DNA of 64,000 bases from Lutibacter sp. (lineage in GTDB: Bacteria; Bacteroidota; Bacteroidia; Flavobacteriales; Flavobacteriaceae): contig NZ_JAEINV010000001.1 in NCBI RefSeq assembly GCF_016342705.1, positions 372,001 through 436,000 of the forward strand, written 5' to 3'. Each line of letters starts with the position of its first letter. Position 1 is the stretch's first letter. A model generated the notes under the pieces. That model was not told the origin of the DNA and did no database searches. It saw only the letters and a list, made by a program, of their open reading frames with translations. This document shows, piece after piece, positions 47,447 through 56,334 of the stretch. Position numbers and translations under genes: made by a program.

Positions 47447-49005
47447 TATAGTGGAATATTTGAGTGTTTTTTAGGTGGGTTAACTTCTTTTTTATTTGCT
47501 AATAACTCTAACCCTCTAATAATTCTAAAACGAGTATTTCTTGGCTCAATTACATCATCAATAAAACCATATTTTGCAGCAACATAAGGGTTGGCAAATT
47601 TATCGTTGTACTCATCTTCTTTTTTGTCGATGTATTCTTGTTTTTCCTCAGCATCCTCAATTTTACGAATGTTAGAACCTTCTAATACTTCTACAGCTCC
47701 TTTAGCTCCCATTACTGCAATTTCAGCTGTTGGCCAAGCGTAGTTTAAATCTCCACGTAATTGTTTACAACTCATTACATCATGTGCTCCACCATAAGAT
47801 TTGCGCAAAGTAATAGTAACTTTAGGGACAGTTGCTTCACCATAAGCAAAAAGTAATTTTGCTCCATGAAGAATAATACCTCCATATTCTTGACCAGTAC
47901 CTGGTAAGAAACCTGGAACGTCCACAAGAGTTACAATAGGAATATTAAAGGCATCGCAAAAACGAACAAACCTTGCAGCTTTTCTTGAAGCCTCAATATC
48001 TAAAACACCTGCGTAGTATTTTGGTTGGTTGGCAACAATACCAACTGAACGTCCATTAAAACGAGCAAAACCAACACAAATATTACGTGCATAATTTCTG
48101 TGAACTTCTGTAAATTCACCATTATCTACAAGTACTGAAATCACATCAACAATATCATATGGTTGATTTGCGTTTTCAGGAATCATTTCATTTAAAATAT
48201 CATCTAATCTATCAATTGGATCATCACAAACAATTGATGGTGGCTCTTCTAAATTATTTGAAGGTAGGTAACTCATTAATTTTCTGATTAATAATAAGTT
48301 TTCTTCATCATTTTCAGCAAGGAAATGTGAAACTCCAGATTTTGTTGAATGAATTTGAGCACCTCCTAATTGTTCTGTTGTAACAACTTCACCAGTAACA
48401 GTTTGTACCACTTTTGGGCCTGTAACAAACATATAACTTGTTTGGTCTGTCATTATAGTAAAATCAGTTAATGCTGGAGAATAAACGGCTCCCCCGGCAC
48501 AAGGTCCTAAAATTGAGGAAATTTGAGGAATTACTCCAGAAGCCATAATGTTTCTTTGGAAAATTTCGGCATAACCAGCTAAAGATCTAACACCTTCTTG
48601 AATACGAGCTCCACCGCTATCATTTAATCCAATAACAGGAACTCCAATTTTCATTGCCATATCCATAACCTTACATATTTTTAAGGCATATGTTTCAGAC
48701 AATGAACCTCCAAATACAGTAAAATCTTGCGAGAAAACGTACACAATTCTTCCATCAATAGTTCCATGACCGGTAACAACACCATCGGAAAGATAAATTT
48801 GTTTATCTAAACCAAATGACTTAGTTCTATGTGTTACAAACATGTCAAATTCTTCAAAACTATTATCATCTAAAAGAATGTCAATTCTTTCACGAGCAGT
48901 AAGTTTCCCTTTTGCGTGTTGCGAATCAATTCTTTTTTCTCCTCCACCTAATTTTGCTTCGGCTCTTTTTTGAATTAATTCATTGATTTTATCTTGATTT
49001 GCCAT
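47446..49005 (-). CDS. mmdA: Methylmalonyl-CoA decarboxylase/propionyl-CoA carboxylase carboxyltransferase subunit
   Basis: 519-residue biotin-dependent carboxyltransferase with the two crotonase-like halves. The acyl-CoA and carboxybiotin oxyanion sites are [20 protein letters not shown] (about 121-140) with [16 protein letters not shown], and in the second half [23 protein letters not shown] (about 357-379). No biotin carboxylase gene is next to it, and the channel and carrier genes are, so a decarboxylase pump is the better reading than a carboxylase. Confidence 0.94.
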   Translation of the reverse strand: MANQDKINELIQKRAEAKLGGGEKRIDSQHAKGKLTARERIDILLDDNSFEEFDMFVTHRTKSFGLDKQIYLSDGVVTGHGTIDGRIVYVFSQDFTVFGGSLSETYALKICKVMDMAMKIGVPVIGLNDSGGARIQEGVRSLAGYAEIFQRNIMASGVIPQISSILGPCAGGAVYSPALTDFTIMTDQTSYMFVTGPKVVQTVTGEVVTTEQLGGAQIHSTKSGVSHFLAENDEENLLLIRKLMSYLPSNNLEEPPSIVCDDPIDRLDDILNEMIPENANQPYDIVDVISVLVDNGEFTEVHRNYARNICVGFARFNGRSVGIVANQPKYYAGVLDIEASRKAARFVRFCDAFNIPIVTLVDVPGFLPGTGQEYGGIILHGAKLLFAYGEATVPKVTITLRKSYGGAHDVMSCKQLRGDLNYAWPTAEIAVMGAKGAVEVLEGSNIRKIEDAEEKQEYIDKKEDEYNDKFANPYVAAKYGFIDDVIEPRNTRFRIIRGLELLANKKEVNPPKKHSNIPL

Positions 49006-49029
49006 TTTTTTATAAATTTTCTTGATTTA

Positions 49030-49434
49030 TTATTTTTTTGAACAAAGTTCAGTTAACACTCCGTGTGTTGATTTTGGGTGTAAAAACCCAATATTTAAAC
49101 CTTCAGCTCCTTTTCTAGAAACTTTATCTACTAGTGCAACACCTCTTTCTTCGGCCAGTTTTAGTGCTTCTGTGGCATTATCAACGGCAAAAGCAATATG
49201 GTGGATTCCTTGTCCTTTTTTCTCAATAAATTTACCAATTGGTCCATCTGGAGAAGTGCTTTCTAATAATTCAATTTTTGTGGTACCTACCAAAAAAAAG
49301 GCTGTTTTCACTTTCTGATCAACAACCTCTTCTATTGAGTAGCATTTCATTCCTAAAACCTCTTCATAATATTTTATTGATTCTTCTAAGTTGTTTACAG
49401 CTATTCCAATGTGCTCTATATGTGAAATATTCAT
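49030..49434 (-). CDS. mce: Methylmalonyl-CoA epimerase
   Basis: Interconverts the S and R forms of methylmalonyl-CoA, joining the decarboxylase to the mutase. 134-residue vicinal-oxygen-chelate protein with the metal His of IEHIGIAVNNLEES (His about 8), the Glu/His of GQGIHHIAFAVDN (about 78-90) and the conserved HPKSTHGVLTELC end (about 118-130). First gene of the eight-gene operon; 24 bases before mmdA. Confidence 0.95.
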   Translation of the reverse strand: MNISHIEHIGIAVNNLEESIKYYEEVLGMKCYSIEEVVDQKVKTAFFLVGTTKIELLESTSPDGPIGKFIEKKGQGIHHIAFAVDNATEALKLAEERGVALVDKVSRKGAEGLNIGFLHPKSTHGVLTELCSKK

Positions 49435-49513
49435 AATTATATAAAATTTAGTGTTATTTTTTACTTTTTTCTAAAGGAGAAGTGAAGTTTTTTACCTTTT
49501 CTAGTTTAGATAA

Positions 49514-49560
49514 CAAAATTAGAGCATAGTAAAAGTTAAAAATATGATAGATGTCATATT
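49514..49560 (-). promoter_or_regulatory. Promoter and Crp/Fnr-like palindrome of the methylmalonyl-CoA operon
   Basis: On the minus strand the perfect palindrome AATATGA-N6-TCATATT (49560-49541) is followed by 19 bases and TAATTTTG (49521-49514), about 80 bases before mce. The palindrome type, the 3' arm and the 19-base distance are the same as at the nos promoter. The distal TTG is missing here, as expected for a promoter that depends on an activator. Confidence 0.6.
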
Positions 49561-49661
49561 TGCCCTAAAACTACTAAAACGTTTTAGTGATTTCATCTTG
49601 GCTTTTTGAACTATTTTTTAACATTTATATTCTTAATTTTGGTGGTTTGAAACTAATAATA

Positions 49662-49699
49662 AAATAAAAAACCTCAATATTAATCGAGGTTCTTTATTT
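49662..49699 (-). terminator. Terminator of the threonine dehydrogenase gene
   Basis: Fourteen-position stem with one mismatch (AACCTC/GAGGTT core flanked by A and T tracts) and a 10-base loop. It overlaps the last bases of the gene's stop codon at 49698-49700. Confidence 0.6.
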
Positions 49700-50654
49700 A
49701 TGAAAGGTTATATTTTATTTTTAAGCTATGAAGCATATTTTTACTCATCTTTTTTAAGTCAAAATGATGTTGCCAACCCCAATCTTCTCTTGCTCTTGAA
49801 TCATCAATGCTTTTTGGCCAACTATCTGCTATGTTTTGTCTGAAATCTGATTTGAATGAAATTTTAAAATCTGGAATTTCTTTCTTTATTTCTTCTGCAA
49901 TTTCTTCAGGAGTAAAACTAATTGCAGCTAAATTATAGGAAGATCTTATTTTAATGTTTTCTGGTTTGGTATTCATAATTTGAATGGTTGCATCTATGGC
50001 ATCATCCATATACATCATTGGTAATTTAGTTTCTTTGTTTAAAAAAGAAGTATAAGCCCCTTTTAAAAGTGCTTCATGGTAAATTTCTACAGCATAATCT
50101 GTAGTTCCACCTCCAGGATTTGTTTTCCAACTTATAATACCTGGGTAGCGAATGCTTCTAACATCTACACCAAATTTATTGAAATAATACTCACACCATC
50201 GTTCTCCAGCTTGTTTGCTTATTCCATATACAGTTGAGGGTTCCATAACTGTTTCTTGTGGAGTGTTTTCTTTTGGTGTTGTTGGTCCAAAAACAGCAAT
50301 TGAGCTTGGCCAGAATACTTTTTTAATGTTGCCTTCTTTGGCAATATTTAACACATTAAAAAGCGAATTCATATTTAACTCCCAAGCTTTTGCTGGGAAT
50401 TTTTCACCCGTTGCGGAAAGCATTGCAGCCATTAAGTAAACTTCATTAATGTTGTATTTAGTTATAATTCCTAAAACAGAATCATAATCTATTGCATTAA
50501 TAAACTCAAAAGGTCCGGATTGCATTAATTCTTTATCACCTTCTCTAATATCGGAGGCTATAACATTACTGGCTCCGTTTATTTCGCGTAATTTTAAGGT
50601 TAATTCTGTACCAATTTGTCCACAGGCACCAATTACTAATATGGTTTTGCTCAT
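49698..50654 (-). CDS. tdh: SDR-type L-threonine 3-dehydrogenase
   Basis: NAD-dependent enzyme converting threonine to 2-amino-3-oxobutyrate. 318 residues when started at ATG 50654 (a TTG 12 bases upstream is less likely): Rossmann motif ILVIGACGQIGTEL (about 5-18), catalytic Tyr in YGISKQAGERWCEYYF (Tyr about 140, Lys 144) and SIRYPGIISWKTNPGGGTTDYA typical of the GalE-like threonine dehydrogenases such as that of Flavobacterium frigidimaris. 60 residues of the C-terminal domain bind the substrate. Monocistronic. Confidence 0.88.
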   Translation of the reverse strand: MSKTILVIGACGQIGTELTLKLREINGASNVIASDIREGDKELMQSGPFEFINAIDYDSVLGIITKYNINEVYLMAAMLSATGEKFPAKAWELNMNSLFNVLNIAKEGNIKKVFWPSSIAVFGPTTPKENTPQETVMEPSTVYGISKQAGERWCEYYFNKFGVDVRSIRYPGIISWKTNPGGGTTDYAVEIYHEALLKGAYTSFLNKETKLPMMYMDDAIDATIQIMNTKPENIKIRSSYNLAAISFTPEEIAEEIKKEIPDFKISFKSDFRQNIADSWPKSIDDSRAREDWGWQHHFDLKKMSKNMLHSLKIKYNLS

Positions 50655-50794
50655 TAAAAAAATCAACTTAATTTATCTATCAAAGATACAGAAATTAAAT
50701 TTTCAAATTTTAAAATATTGTTTTTTGCGAAAATGATATGTTTTTTTATAAAACATTTTATTTATTAGTACTTTTGAAGTCAATTAATTTTATA

Positions 50795-51403
50795 ATGAAG
50801 TATTTATATCCCTTTTTATTATTCATTTTATTGTTGAATTTTTCTTGTAATAGAACTTCAGCAGTGCAAGAAGTAGCAGATTCTAAAGATTCTGTTGTTG
50901 TTAATGATAGAATTACAAATCAATTAGGCGAAACATTAGTTCCAAGAGCTAATGAAGATTTATCTAAATGGAAAGAATATGAAAATGTTGATGAGTTTAT
51001 GCTTAAATTTTACAATGTTAGTAGTATGGAGGCGCTATCATATGCGCAAGAATTGGCAGATTTAGTGAAGTTAATGAAAGATACAATTCGTATTGAAAAA
51101 TTGAATGAGTTAAGTGTAATAGCGAGGTTTAATGTGTTACATAATGAAACATTGAGATTGGCTGATATGACTGAAATTTCATCAATTAAAAAGGAAGAGG
51201 TTAAAGAGGAGGTAGGAAGAATTTTAGAATTATATGCCGCTTTAAATTCTAAAATTAATACTATTTATAAAACTGAAGATGTACAAAATTCTCTTGAAAT
51301 TGATACAGAAGTTCCTGTAAAAATAGAAGATAAGCGTGAAAATGATGAGTATAGAAGAATGTATAATGGCGTTAATAAATCTACAAAAAGGATTATTCAG
51401 TAA
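50795..51403 (+). CDS. Lipoprotein of unknown function
   Basis: Not recognised. An ATG at 50738 is in frame, but starting at 50795 gives MKYLYPFLLFILLLNFSC, a clean lipoprotein signal (Cys18), so I chose that. The mature part of about 185 residues is mostly helical and highly charged (DLVKLMKDTIRIEKLNELSV, KKEEVKEEVGRILELYAALN), probably coiled-coil-like, on the envelope. It ends 5 bases before a convergent gene. Confidence 0.72.
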   Translation: MKYLYPFLLFILLLNFSCNRTSAVQEVADSKDSVVVNDRITNQLGETLVPRANEDLSKWKEYENVDEFMLKFYNVSSMEALSYAQELADLVKLMKDTIRIEKLNELSVIARFNVLHNETLRLADMTEISSIKKEEVKEEVGRILELYAALNSKINTIYKTEDVQNSLEIDTEVPVKIEDKRENDEYRRMYNGVNKSTKRIIQ

Positions 51404-51408
51404 ATGTA

Positions 51409-51768
51409 TTAATAAGTGTTTTTAGTTAGTTCTTTCGCTTCAAATTCTTCAATTTTAAGTACTTTATTATTATCATATTCAATTTTAGTCACTTTATCTT
51501 TGTTCCAGTAGGTCCAAACACCAACTTTTGCACCATTATTGTAAGTTGCTAAACATTTTCTAGATCCATCTCCATTATAACTTTCCCAAGAAGCGTGTAA
51601 TTTGCCTTCTTTTGTGTAAAACCCATGTTGCATTATTGCGCCATTCTCATAATATAAAGTAATTTCTTGTAAATCGCCTTTAGTTTCGGTTTTTGGCAAA
51701 TATTTTGTTTGTGAAAATACTGAAACAGAAAATAGTAATACTGCTAAAATTAATAGAAATTTTTTCAT
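51409..51768 (-). CDS. Secreted MORN-like repeat protein
   Basis: 119 residues with signal peptide MKKFLLILAVLLFSVSVFSQ and three or four MORN_2-type repeats (EITLYYENGAIMQHGFYTKE, LHASWESYNGDGSRKCLATY, NNGAKVGVWTYWNKD). Such proteins in Bacteroidota are named after the YwqK antitoxin family, but nothing here suggests a toxin. Role unknown, likely envelope or extracellular. Confidence 0.78.
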   Translation of the reverse strand: MKKFLLILAVLLFSVSVFSQTKYLPKTETKGDLQEITLYYENGAIMQHGFYTKEGKLHASWESYNGDGSRKCLATYNNGAKVGVWTYWNKDKVTKIEYDNNKVLKIEEFEAKELTKNTY

Positions 51769-51853
51769 TAGTTGACTTTTATAGTTAAGCCAAATTTACG
51801 GAATTAAATAATTTTTAAAAATGATTAAAATCATTGATATAGTTGATTGAAAA

Positions 51854-52324
51854 TTAAACTATTGCCTTTACAGTTTTAAAAACCAAATTAGACTCAAAAC
51901 CTTTAGAGATAAGGTAGTTAGCTAGTTTTGATGTTTTTTTGAAGTTATTTGGCTCTTTTATAAGGTGTAATTTTTTTTCTGCTAATTTTTCAAGCGTATT
52001 CAAATATTCAGTTTCATCAATTTCTTTTAGCGCAGTATTAATGTTATATGTAGATATATTTCTAAATTTTAACTCATTTAAAATACGTTGCTTTCCCCAA
52101 TTTTTTATAGAAAATTTTCCTCGAACAAATGCTTTAGCAAAACGTTCTTCATTTAAAAAATTATGTTGTAGTAAGTGTATAATAATTTTTTCTTTCGCTT
52201 CCGGAATCATATTTAAATCATACAGTTTTTGCTCTACTTCTTTATGACAACGTTCTTGATAAGCACAATAATTTTCTAAGAGTTTTGTAGCTTCATCAAC
52301 CGTATATGATTTATCATTTTTCAT
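51854..52324 (-). CDS. recX: RecX regulatory protein
   Basis: Modulator of RecA. 156 residues in three helical repeats: LLENYCAYQERCHKEVEQKL, FLNEERFAKAFVRGKFSIKNWGKQRI (the RecX hallmark, about 58-83) and KLANYLISKGFESNLVFKTV near the end. recA is not adjacent, as in other flavobacteria. It starts 10 bases after the cupin gene and is probably co-transcribed with it. Confidence 0.93.
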   Translation of the reverse strand: MKNDKSYTVDEATKLLENYCAYQERCHKEVEQKLYDLNMIPEAKEKIIIHLLQHNFLNEERFAKAFVRGKFSIKNWGKQRILNELKFRNISTYNINTALKEIDETEYLNTLEKLAEKKLHLIKEPNNFKKTSKLANYLISKGFESNLVFKTVKAIV

Positions 52325-52334
52325 GTTAAATAAT

Positions 52335-52799
52335 TTACTTTTTTGGCTCGTTTGATGTTATTACAAAAATTATTAAGGGTTCATTTGTTGTATTTTTTAC
52401 AGAATGAAAACCAATTCCATTTACGGCAGTTATACTCCCTTTTTTTATTTTTTGAGTTCTAATAGAACCAGTTACACCAGCTCGGTCTGCATATTCTCCT
52501 TCACCTTGCATAACAACGTATAATTCTTGTTCATTTCTGGTTCCGTGAGTGTGAAAACCTGCTTGGTCATCTTTATTCAAAAAAACCATATAAGCGCCAA
52601 TTCTGTTATTAACTAATTCGTCAACACCAAACATTTGAAGCAAGTACACAGTTCCATTTCCGTTGTACATAGCTTCTCTTTTGTCTACTCTAACAACGCT
52701 GCGAACTTCATTTCCAAAAGGTGTGACGGTTAAATCTAAATATTGAGATATAGTTTCAATTACTTTATTTTTTTCTAGATCTTCAGCTGTTTCTTTCAT
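52335..52799 (-). CDS. Cupin-domain protein
   Basis: 154 residues. The cupin barrel is in the C-terminal half with the first motif GFHTHGTRNEQELYVVMQGEGEY (about 80-102; His, His and Glu metal ligands) and the second motif AVNGIGFHSVKNTTNEPLII (His about 133). The N-terminal 60 residues are less typical. Possible dioxygenase or sugar-binding protein; the ligand is unknown. Co-directional with recX. Confidence 0.85.
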   Translation of the reverse strand: MKETAEDLEKNKVIETISQYLDLTVTPFGNEVRSVVRVDKREAMYNGNGTVYLLQMFGVDELVNNRIGAYMVFLNKDDQAGFHTHGTRNEQELYVVMQGEGEYADRAGVTGSIRTQKIKKGSITAVNGIGFHSVKNTTNEPLIIFVITSNEPKK

Positions 52800-52815
52800 C
52801 TTTTTGTTAATTAAA

Positions 52816-52855
52816 AAGGTTGCTTAAAAGTATTAAATTACTTTTAAGCAACCTT
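52816..52855 (-). terminator. Terminator of the RND efflux operon
   Basis: Perfect 17-bp stem (AAGGTTGCTTAAAAGTA at 52816-52832 with 52839-52855), 6-base loop, then T5 on the minus strand. It lies 29 bases after the RND permease stop. The stem resembles the interrupted terminator at 39766-39886. Confidence 0.88.
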
Positions 52856-52884
52856 AAATATTAGCACTCTTTTTATAAATTAAG

Positions 52885-55800
52885 TTATTGTTTTCTGTTT
52901 AATTTTACTTTTAAATTATTAATTAAAGAATACATTACAGGTACAATAATTAAAGTTAAGAAAGTAGCGAATGTTAAACCGAAAATAATTGTCCAAGACA
53001 TTGGTCCCCAGAAAGCTACGTTTTCACCACCAATATAAAATTGTGGGTCAAATTCCGTAAACAACGTCATAAAATTAATGTTAATTCCAATGGCTAATGG
53101 TAACAATCCTAAAATGGTTGTAATTGCCGTTAACAATACAGGACGCAAACGAGTTTTTCCACCTTCAACAATACTTTCATAAATTAAATCTTTTGATAAA
53201 GTACCTTCTTCTAAACCTTGCTCTTCACGTTTTCTAATCAATATTAAATTGGTATAGTCAATCAATACAATGGCGTTGTTTACTACAATTCCAGCGAGGG
53301 AAATAATACCAATCATTGTCATCATAATTACAAACTCCATTCTAAATATTATTAATCCGAGCAATACTCCAATTAAACTTAAAAGAACTGATAATGATAT
53401 AATTATAGGTGTTGAAGTTGAGTTAAATTGCCCAACTAAAATTAAAAATATTAAGAAAACCGCAATTAATAATGCTTTACTTAAAAAGGCCATTTCTTCG
53501 GCTTGTTTTTCTTGCTCACCAGTAAAAGAAACGGAAACATTTTTAGGTAAATTATAGTTTTCCATCACCTTTTTAATTTGGTCGTTTATTTCTGTTGCGT
53601 TATAACCTTCAAGAACATTTGAGAAAATGGTAATAACTCTATTTAGTTCTTTACGTTTTACTGCACTAAATGTTGATGAGGTTTCAGAATGTGCCACTGC
53701 AGAAACTGGAACCTGAACAATTTGTCCATTACTTGCATTTCTAAATGTAATTTTCTGATTTAATAAAGATTCTTTATTATAACGGTATTTATCCATTAAA
53801 CGAATATTAATTGGATAATCATCTTCGCCATCTTTAAATGTTGAAACTTCTTTACCAAATAATGATGTTCTAATAGCATCTCCAATTTGTCCAGTTGAAA
53901 TATTTAAACTTCTGGCTTTTTGTCTGTCAATTATAAAAGGTAATTCTGGTTTTCCTTGTTCAACATCTAAACTTAATTCTTCAATACCTAAAATATTAGC
54001 ATCATTAATGTGTTGTTTAATCTTTTCTGACGTTGCTAATAATTCTTCATAATCATCCCCAGAAACCTCAATATTAACTGGCGCTCCGGTTGGAGGTCCA
54101 TCCGAAGGTCTATCTACAGTAATATTTACACCAGGAAAGTTTTTTAACAATTGTCTTATTTCAACTAAAACATCATCAGTATCAACATCACCACGATCCA
54201 TAAATTTTACAAAATCTACAGTAATACGCGCTTTATTTGGTGTTGTACCACCTTGCTGACCTTGGTTTGGATCACTGGTTCCTTCACCAACCTGACCAAT
54301 TACTGAAGTTATTATTTGGTTTTTACCATTTACTTCATATTTCTTTAAATAATCTTGAATTTTATTTTCAATTTCAATAGAAAGGTTATTGGTGACTTCA
54401 ATGTCAGTTCCAATTGGATATTCTAAATAAACATACACTTGTTTTGGCGGCGTTTCTGGAAAGAATAATACTTTTGGAGGGAAAATAGCAAATAATACAA
54501 ATGAAAAGAATAGCAATCCAAATGTTCCTAAAAAGAACCATCTAGGTCTTTTTCCTTTTAAAGTATATACTAATGTTCTTTCATAAAAAGCTTCAAGTCT
54601 TGGTAAAAATATTGTTTGAAACCACTCGGTTGCAGGACTTAAAAATTTGGTATTTATAACACGTAATAATCCTGCCAAAACCAACAATAAACCAATTACA
54701 TTTAAAGCTTTTGAGTCAGTTGATAAGCCACCAATTATAAATAAAACACCTACAGTAAACAAGGCGCTACTAAAAATTAATATTCTTTTAAAGTTAACTT
54801 CATCTTCTTTTATTTTCATATAAACAGAAGTTAACATAGGGTTTATTAATAAAGCTACAAACAGCGATGAACTTAATACAATTATTAAGGTAATTGGTAA
54901 ATAACGCATAAATTCACCCATCATTCCTGGCCAAAAAGCCAATGGAAGGAAAGCAGCTAATGTTGTTGCAGTTGATGCAATAATTGGCATTGCAACTTCA
55001 CCAACACCGTATTTTGCAGCATCAATTTTAGAATAACCTTCATCTAATAATCTGTATACATTTTCAACAACTACAATACCGTTATCAACTAGCATTCCTA
55101 AGGCAATTACAAGGGAAAATAATACCATTGTATTTAATGTTACGCCCAACGCACTAAGTATAATGAAAGACATAAACATAGACAACGGTATAGCAATTCC
55201 TACAAATAATGCATTTCTAATTCCAAGGAAGAAAAGTAATACTAAAACCACTAAAATAATTCCTAAAATAATACTGTTTTCAAGGTCAGCAACCATTGTT
55301 TTAGTATCATTAGTTTGGTCGTTGGTTTTAGAAACATTTAAGTTTTCTGGAAAATATTCTTCTTTTGCTTTTGCTAAAATAACGTCAATTTGTTCTGAAG
55401 CGTTTATTAAATTTTCTCCACCACGTTTTGTAACATCTAACATTAAAACGGGTTGCGAAAATTCACGAGCAAAACTTTCTTTTTCTTGCTCTTTAAAGCT
55501 AACAACTGCAATGTCTCTCAAATAAACAATATTATTGTTTTCTTGTTTTACAATAATGTTTTCAATTTCTTTAGCCGATTTAAATTCGCCAATAACACGA
55601 ACATTTCTTCTAATACCATTTTCAAGTAAATCACCACCAGATACGGTCATGTTTTCATTTTGAATGGCCATGGCAATATCATTAAAGCTAATTTGAGATG
55701 TTTCCATCTTGTACAAATCAACACTAATTTCAATTTCTTTATCTTGAATTCCTCTAATATCTACTTTAGATATTTCTGGAACTTTTTCAATTTCTTCTTC

Positions 55801-56301
55801 TAAATATTCACCATATTCTTTTAATTGATCCATAGAGAAATCTCCAGATAAATTAATGTTCATAATTGGCATTAATTCGGCAAAGTTCAACTCTTGAACA
55901 TTTGGATCTGCAGGTAAATCTTTCGGGAAATCTTTATCAGAAGTTGCGGCATCCACCTTATCTTTTACTTTACGTAAAGCTTCGGTTGGTGTTACGCTAA
56001 AATCAAATTTTACTTGTATGGATGAGAAACCTTCAATAGAAGTTGAAACAATTTCATCAACACCAGAAATTCCATTAATCTCTTTTTCTAAAGGTCTGGT
56101 TACCAGTTTTTCTATATCTAATGCAGAGTTTCCAGGATAAGGTGTAGAAACGTAAATTTCTGGCACAACAATTTCTGGAAACGATTCACGAGGCATACTT
56201 GTGTATGAGAAGATACCTGCTATAAATATCATAGCAATGATCACAAAAACGGTCATTTTATTATAAATGGACCACGTGGATATTTTAAATTCTTTATTCA
56301 T
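52885..56301 (-). CDS. RND efflux transporter permease
   Basis: Inner-membrane pump of an HAE/AcrB-like tripartite efflux system, 1138 residues, with the two repeated halves of six helices and large periplasmic loops. In the first half the relay motif is LVDNGIVVVENV (about 402-413): AcrB's second Asp is Asn. In the second half AcrB's Lys is replaced in GIVVNNAIVLIDY (about 1005). Two extra membrane helices (about 505-552) lie between the halves. The substrate is not predictable. Downstream of the adaptor by 33 bases. Confidence 0.95.
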   Translation of the reverse strand: MNKEFKISTWSIYNKMTVFVIIAMIFIAGIFSYTSMPRESFPEIVVPEIYVSTPYPGNSALDIEKLVTRPLEKEINGISGVDEIVSTSIEGFSSIQVKFDFSVTPTEALRKVKDKVDAATSDKDFPKDLPADPNVQELNFAELMPIMNINLSGDFSMDQLKEYGEYLEEEIEKVPEISKVDIRGIQDKEIEISVDLYKMETSQISFNDIAMAIQNENMTVSGGDLLENGIRRNVRVIGEFKSAKEIENIIVKQENNNIVYLRDIAVVSFKEQEKESFAREFSQPVLMLDVTKRGGENLINASEQIDVILAKAKEEYFPENLNVSKTNDQTNDTKTMVADLENSIILGIILVVLVLLFFLGIRNALFVGIAIPLSMFMSFIILSALGVTLNTMVLFSLVIALGMLVDNGIVVVENVYRLLDEGYSKIDAAKYGVGEVAMPIIASTATTLAAFLPLAFWPGMMGEFMRYLPITLIIVLSSSLFVALLINPMLTSVYMKIKEDEVNFKRILIFSSALFTVGVLFIIGGLSTDSKALNVIGLLLVLAGLLRVINTKFLSPATEWFQTIFLPRLEAFYERTLVYTLKGKRPRWFFLGTFGLLFFSFVLFAIFPPKVLFFPETPPKQVYVYLEYPIGTDIEVTNNLSIEIENKIQDYLKKYEVNGKNQIITSVIGQVGEGTSDPNQGQQGGTTPNKARITVDFVKFMDRGDVDTDDVLVEIRQLLKNFPGVNITVDRPSDGPPTGAPVNIEVSGDDYEELLATSEKIKQHINDANILGIEELSLDVEQGKPELPFIIDRQKARSLNISTGQIGDAIRTSLFGKEVSTFKDGEDDYPINIRLMDKYRYNKESLLNQKITFRNASNGQIVQVPVSAVAHSETSSTFSAVKRKELNRVITIFSNVLEGYNATEINDQIKKVMENYNLPKNVSVSFTGEQEKQAEEMAFLSKALLIAVFLIFLILVGQFNSTSTPIIISLSVLLSLIGVLLGLIIFRMEFVIMMTMIGIISLAGIVVNNAIVLIDYTNLILIRKREEQGLEEGTLSKDLIYESIVEGGKTRLRPVLLTAITTILGLLPLAIGININFMTLFTEFDPQFYIGGENVAFWGPMSWTIIFGLTFATFLTLIIVPVMYSLINNLKVKLNRKQ

Positions 56302-56334
56302 TATAATGCTGTATTATTTAGTTTACAGATTTAA

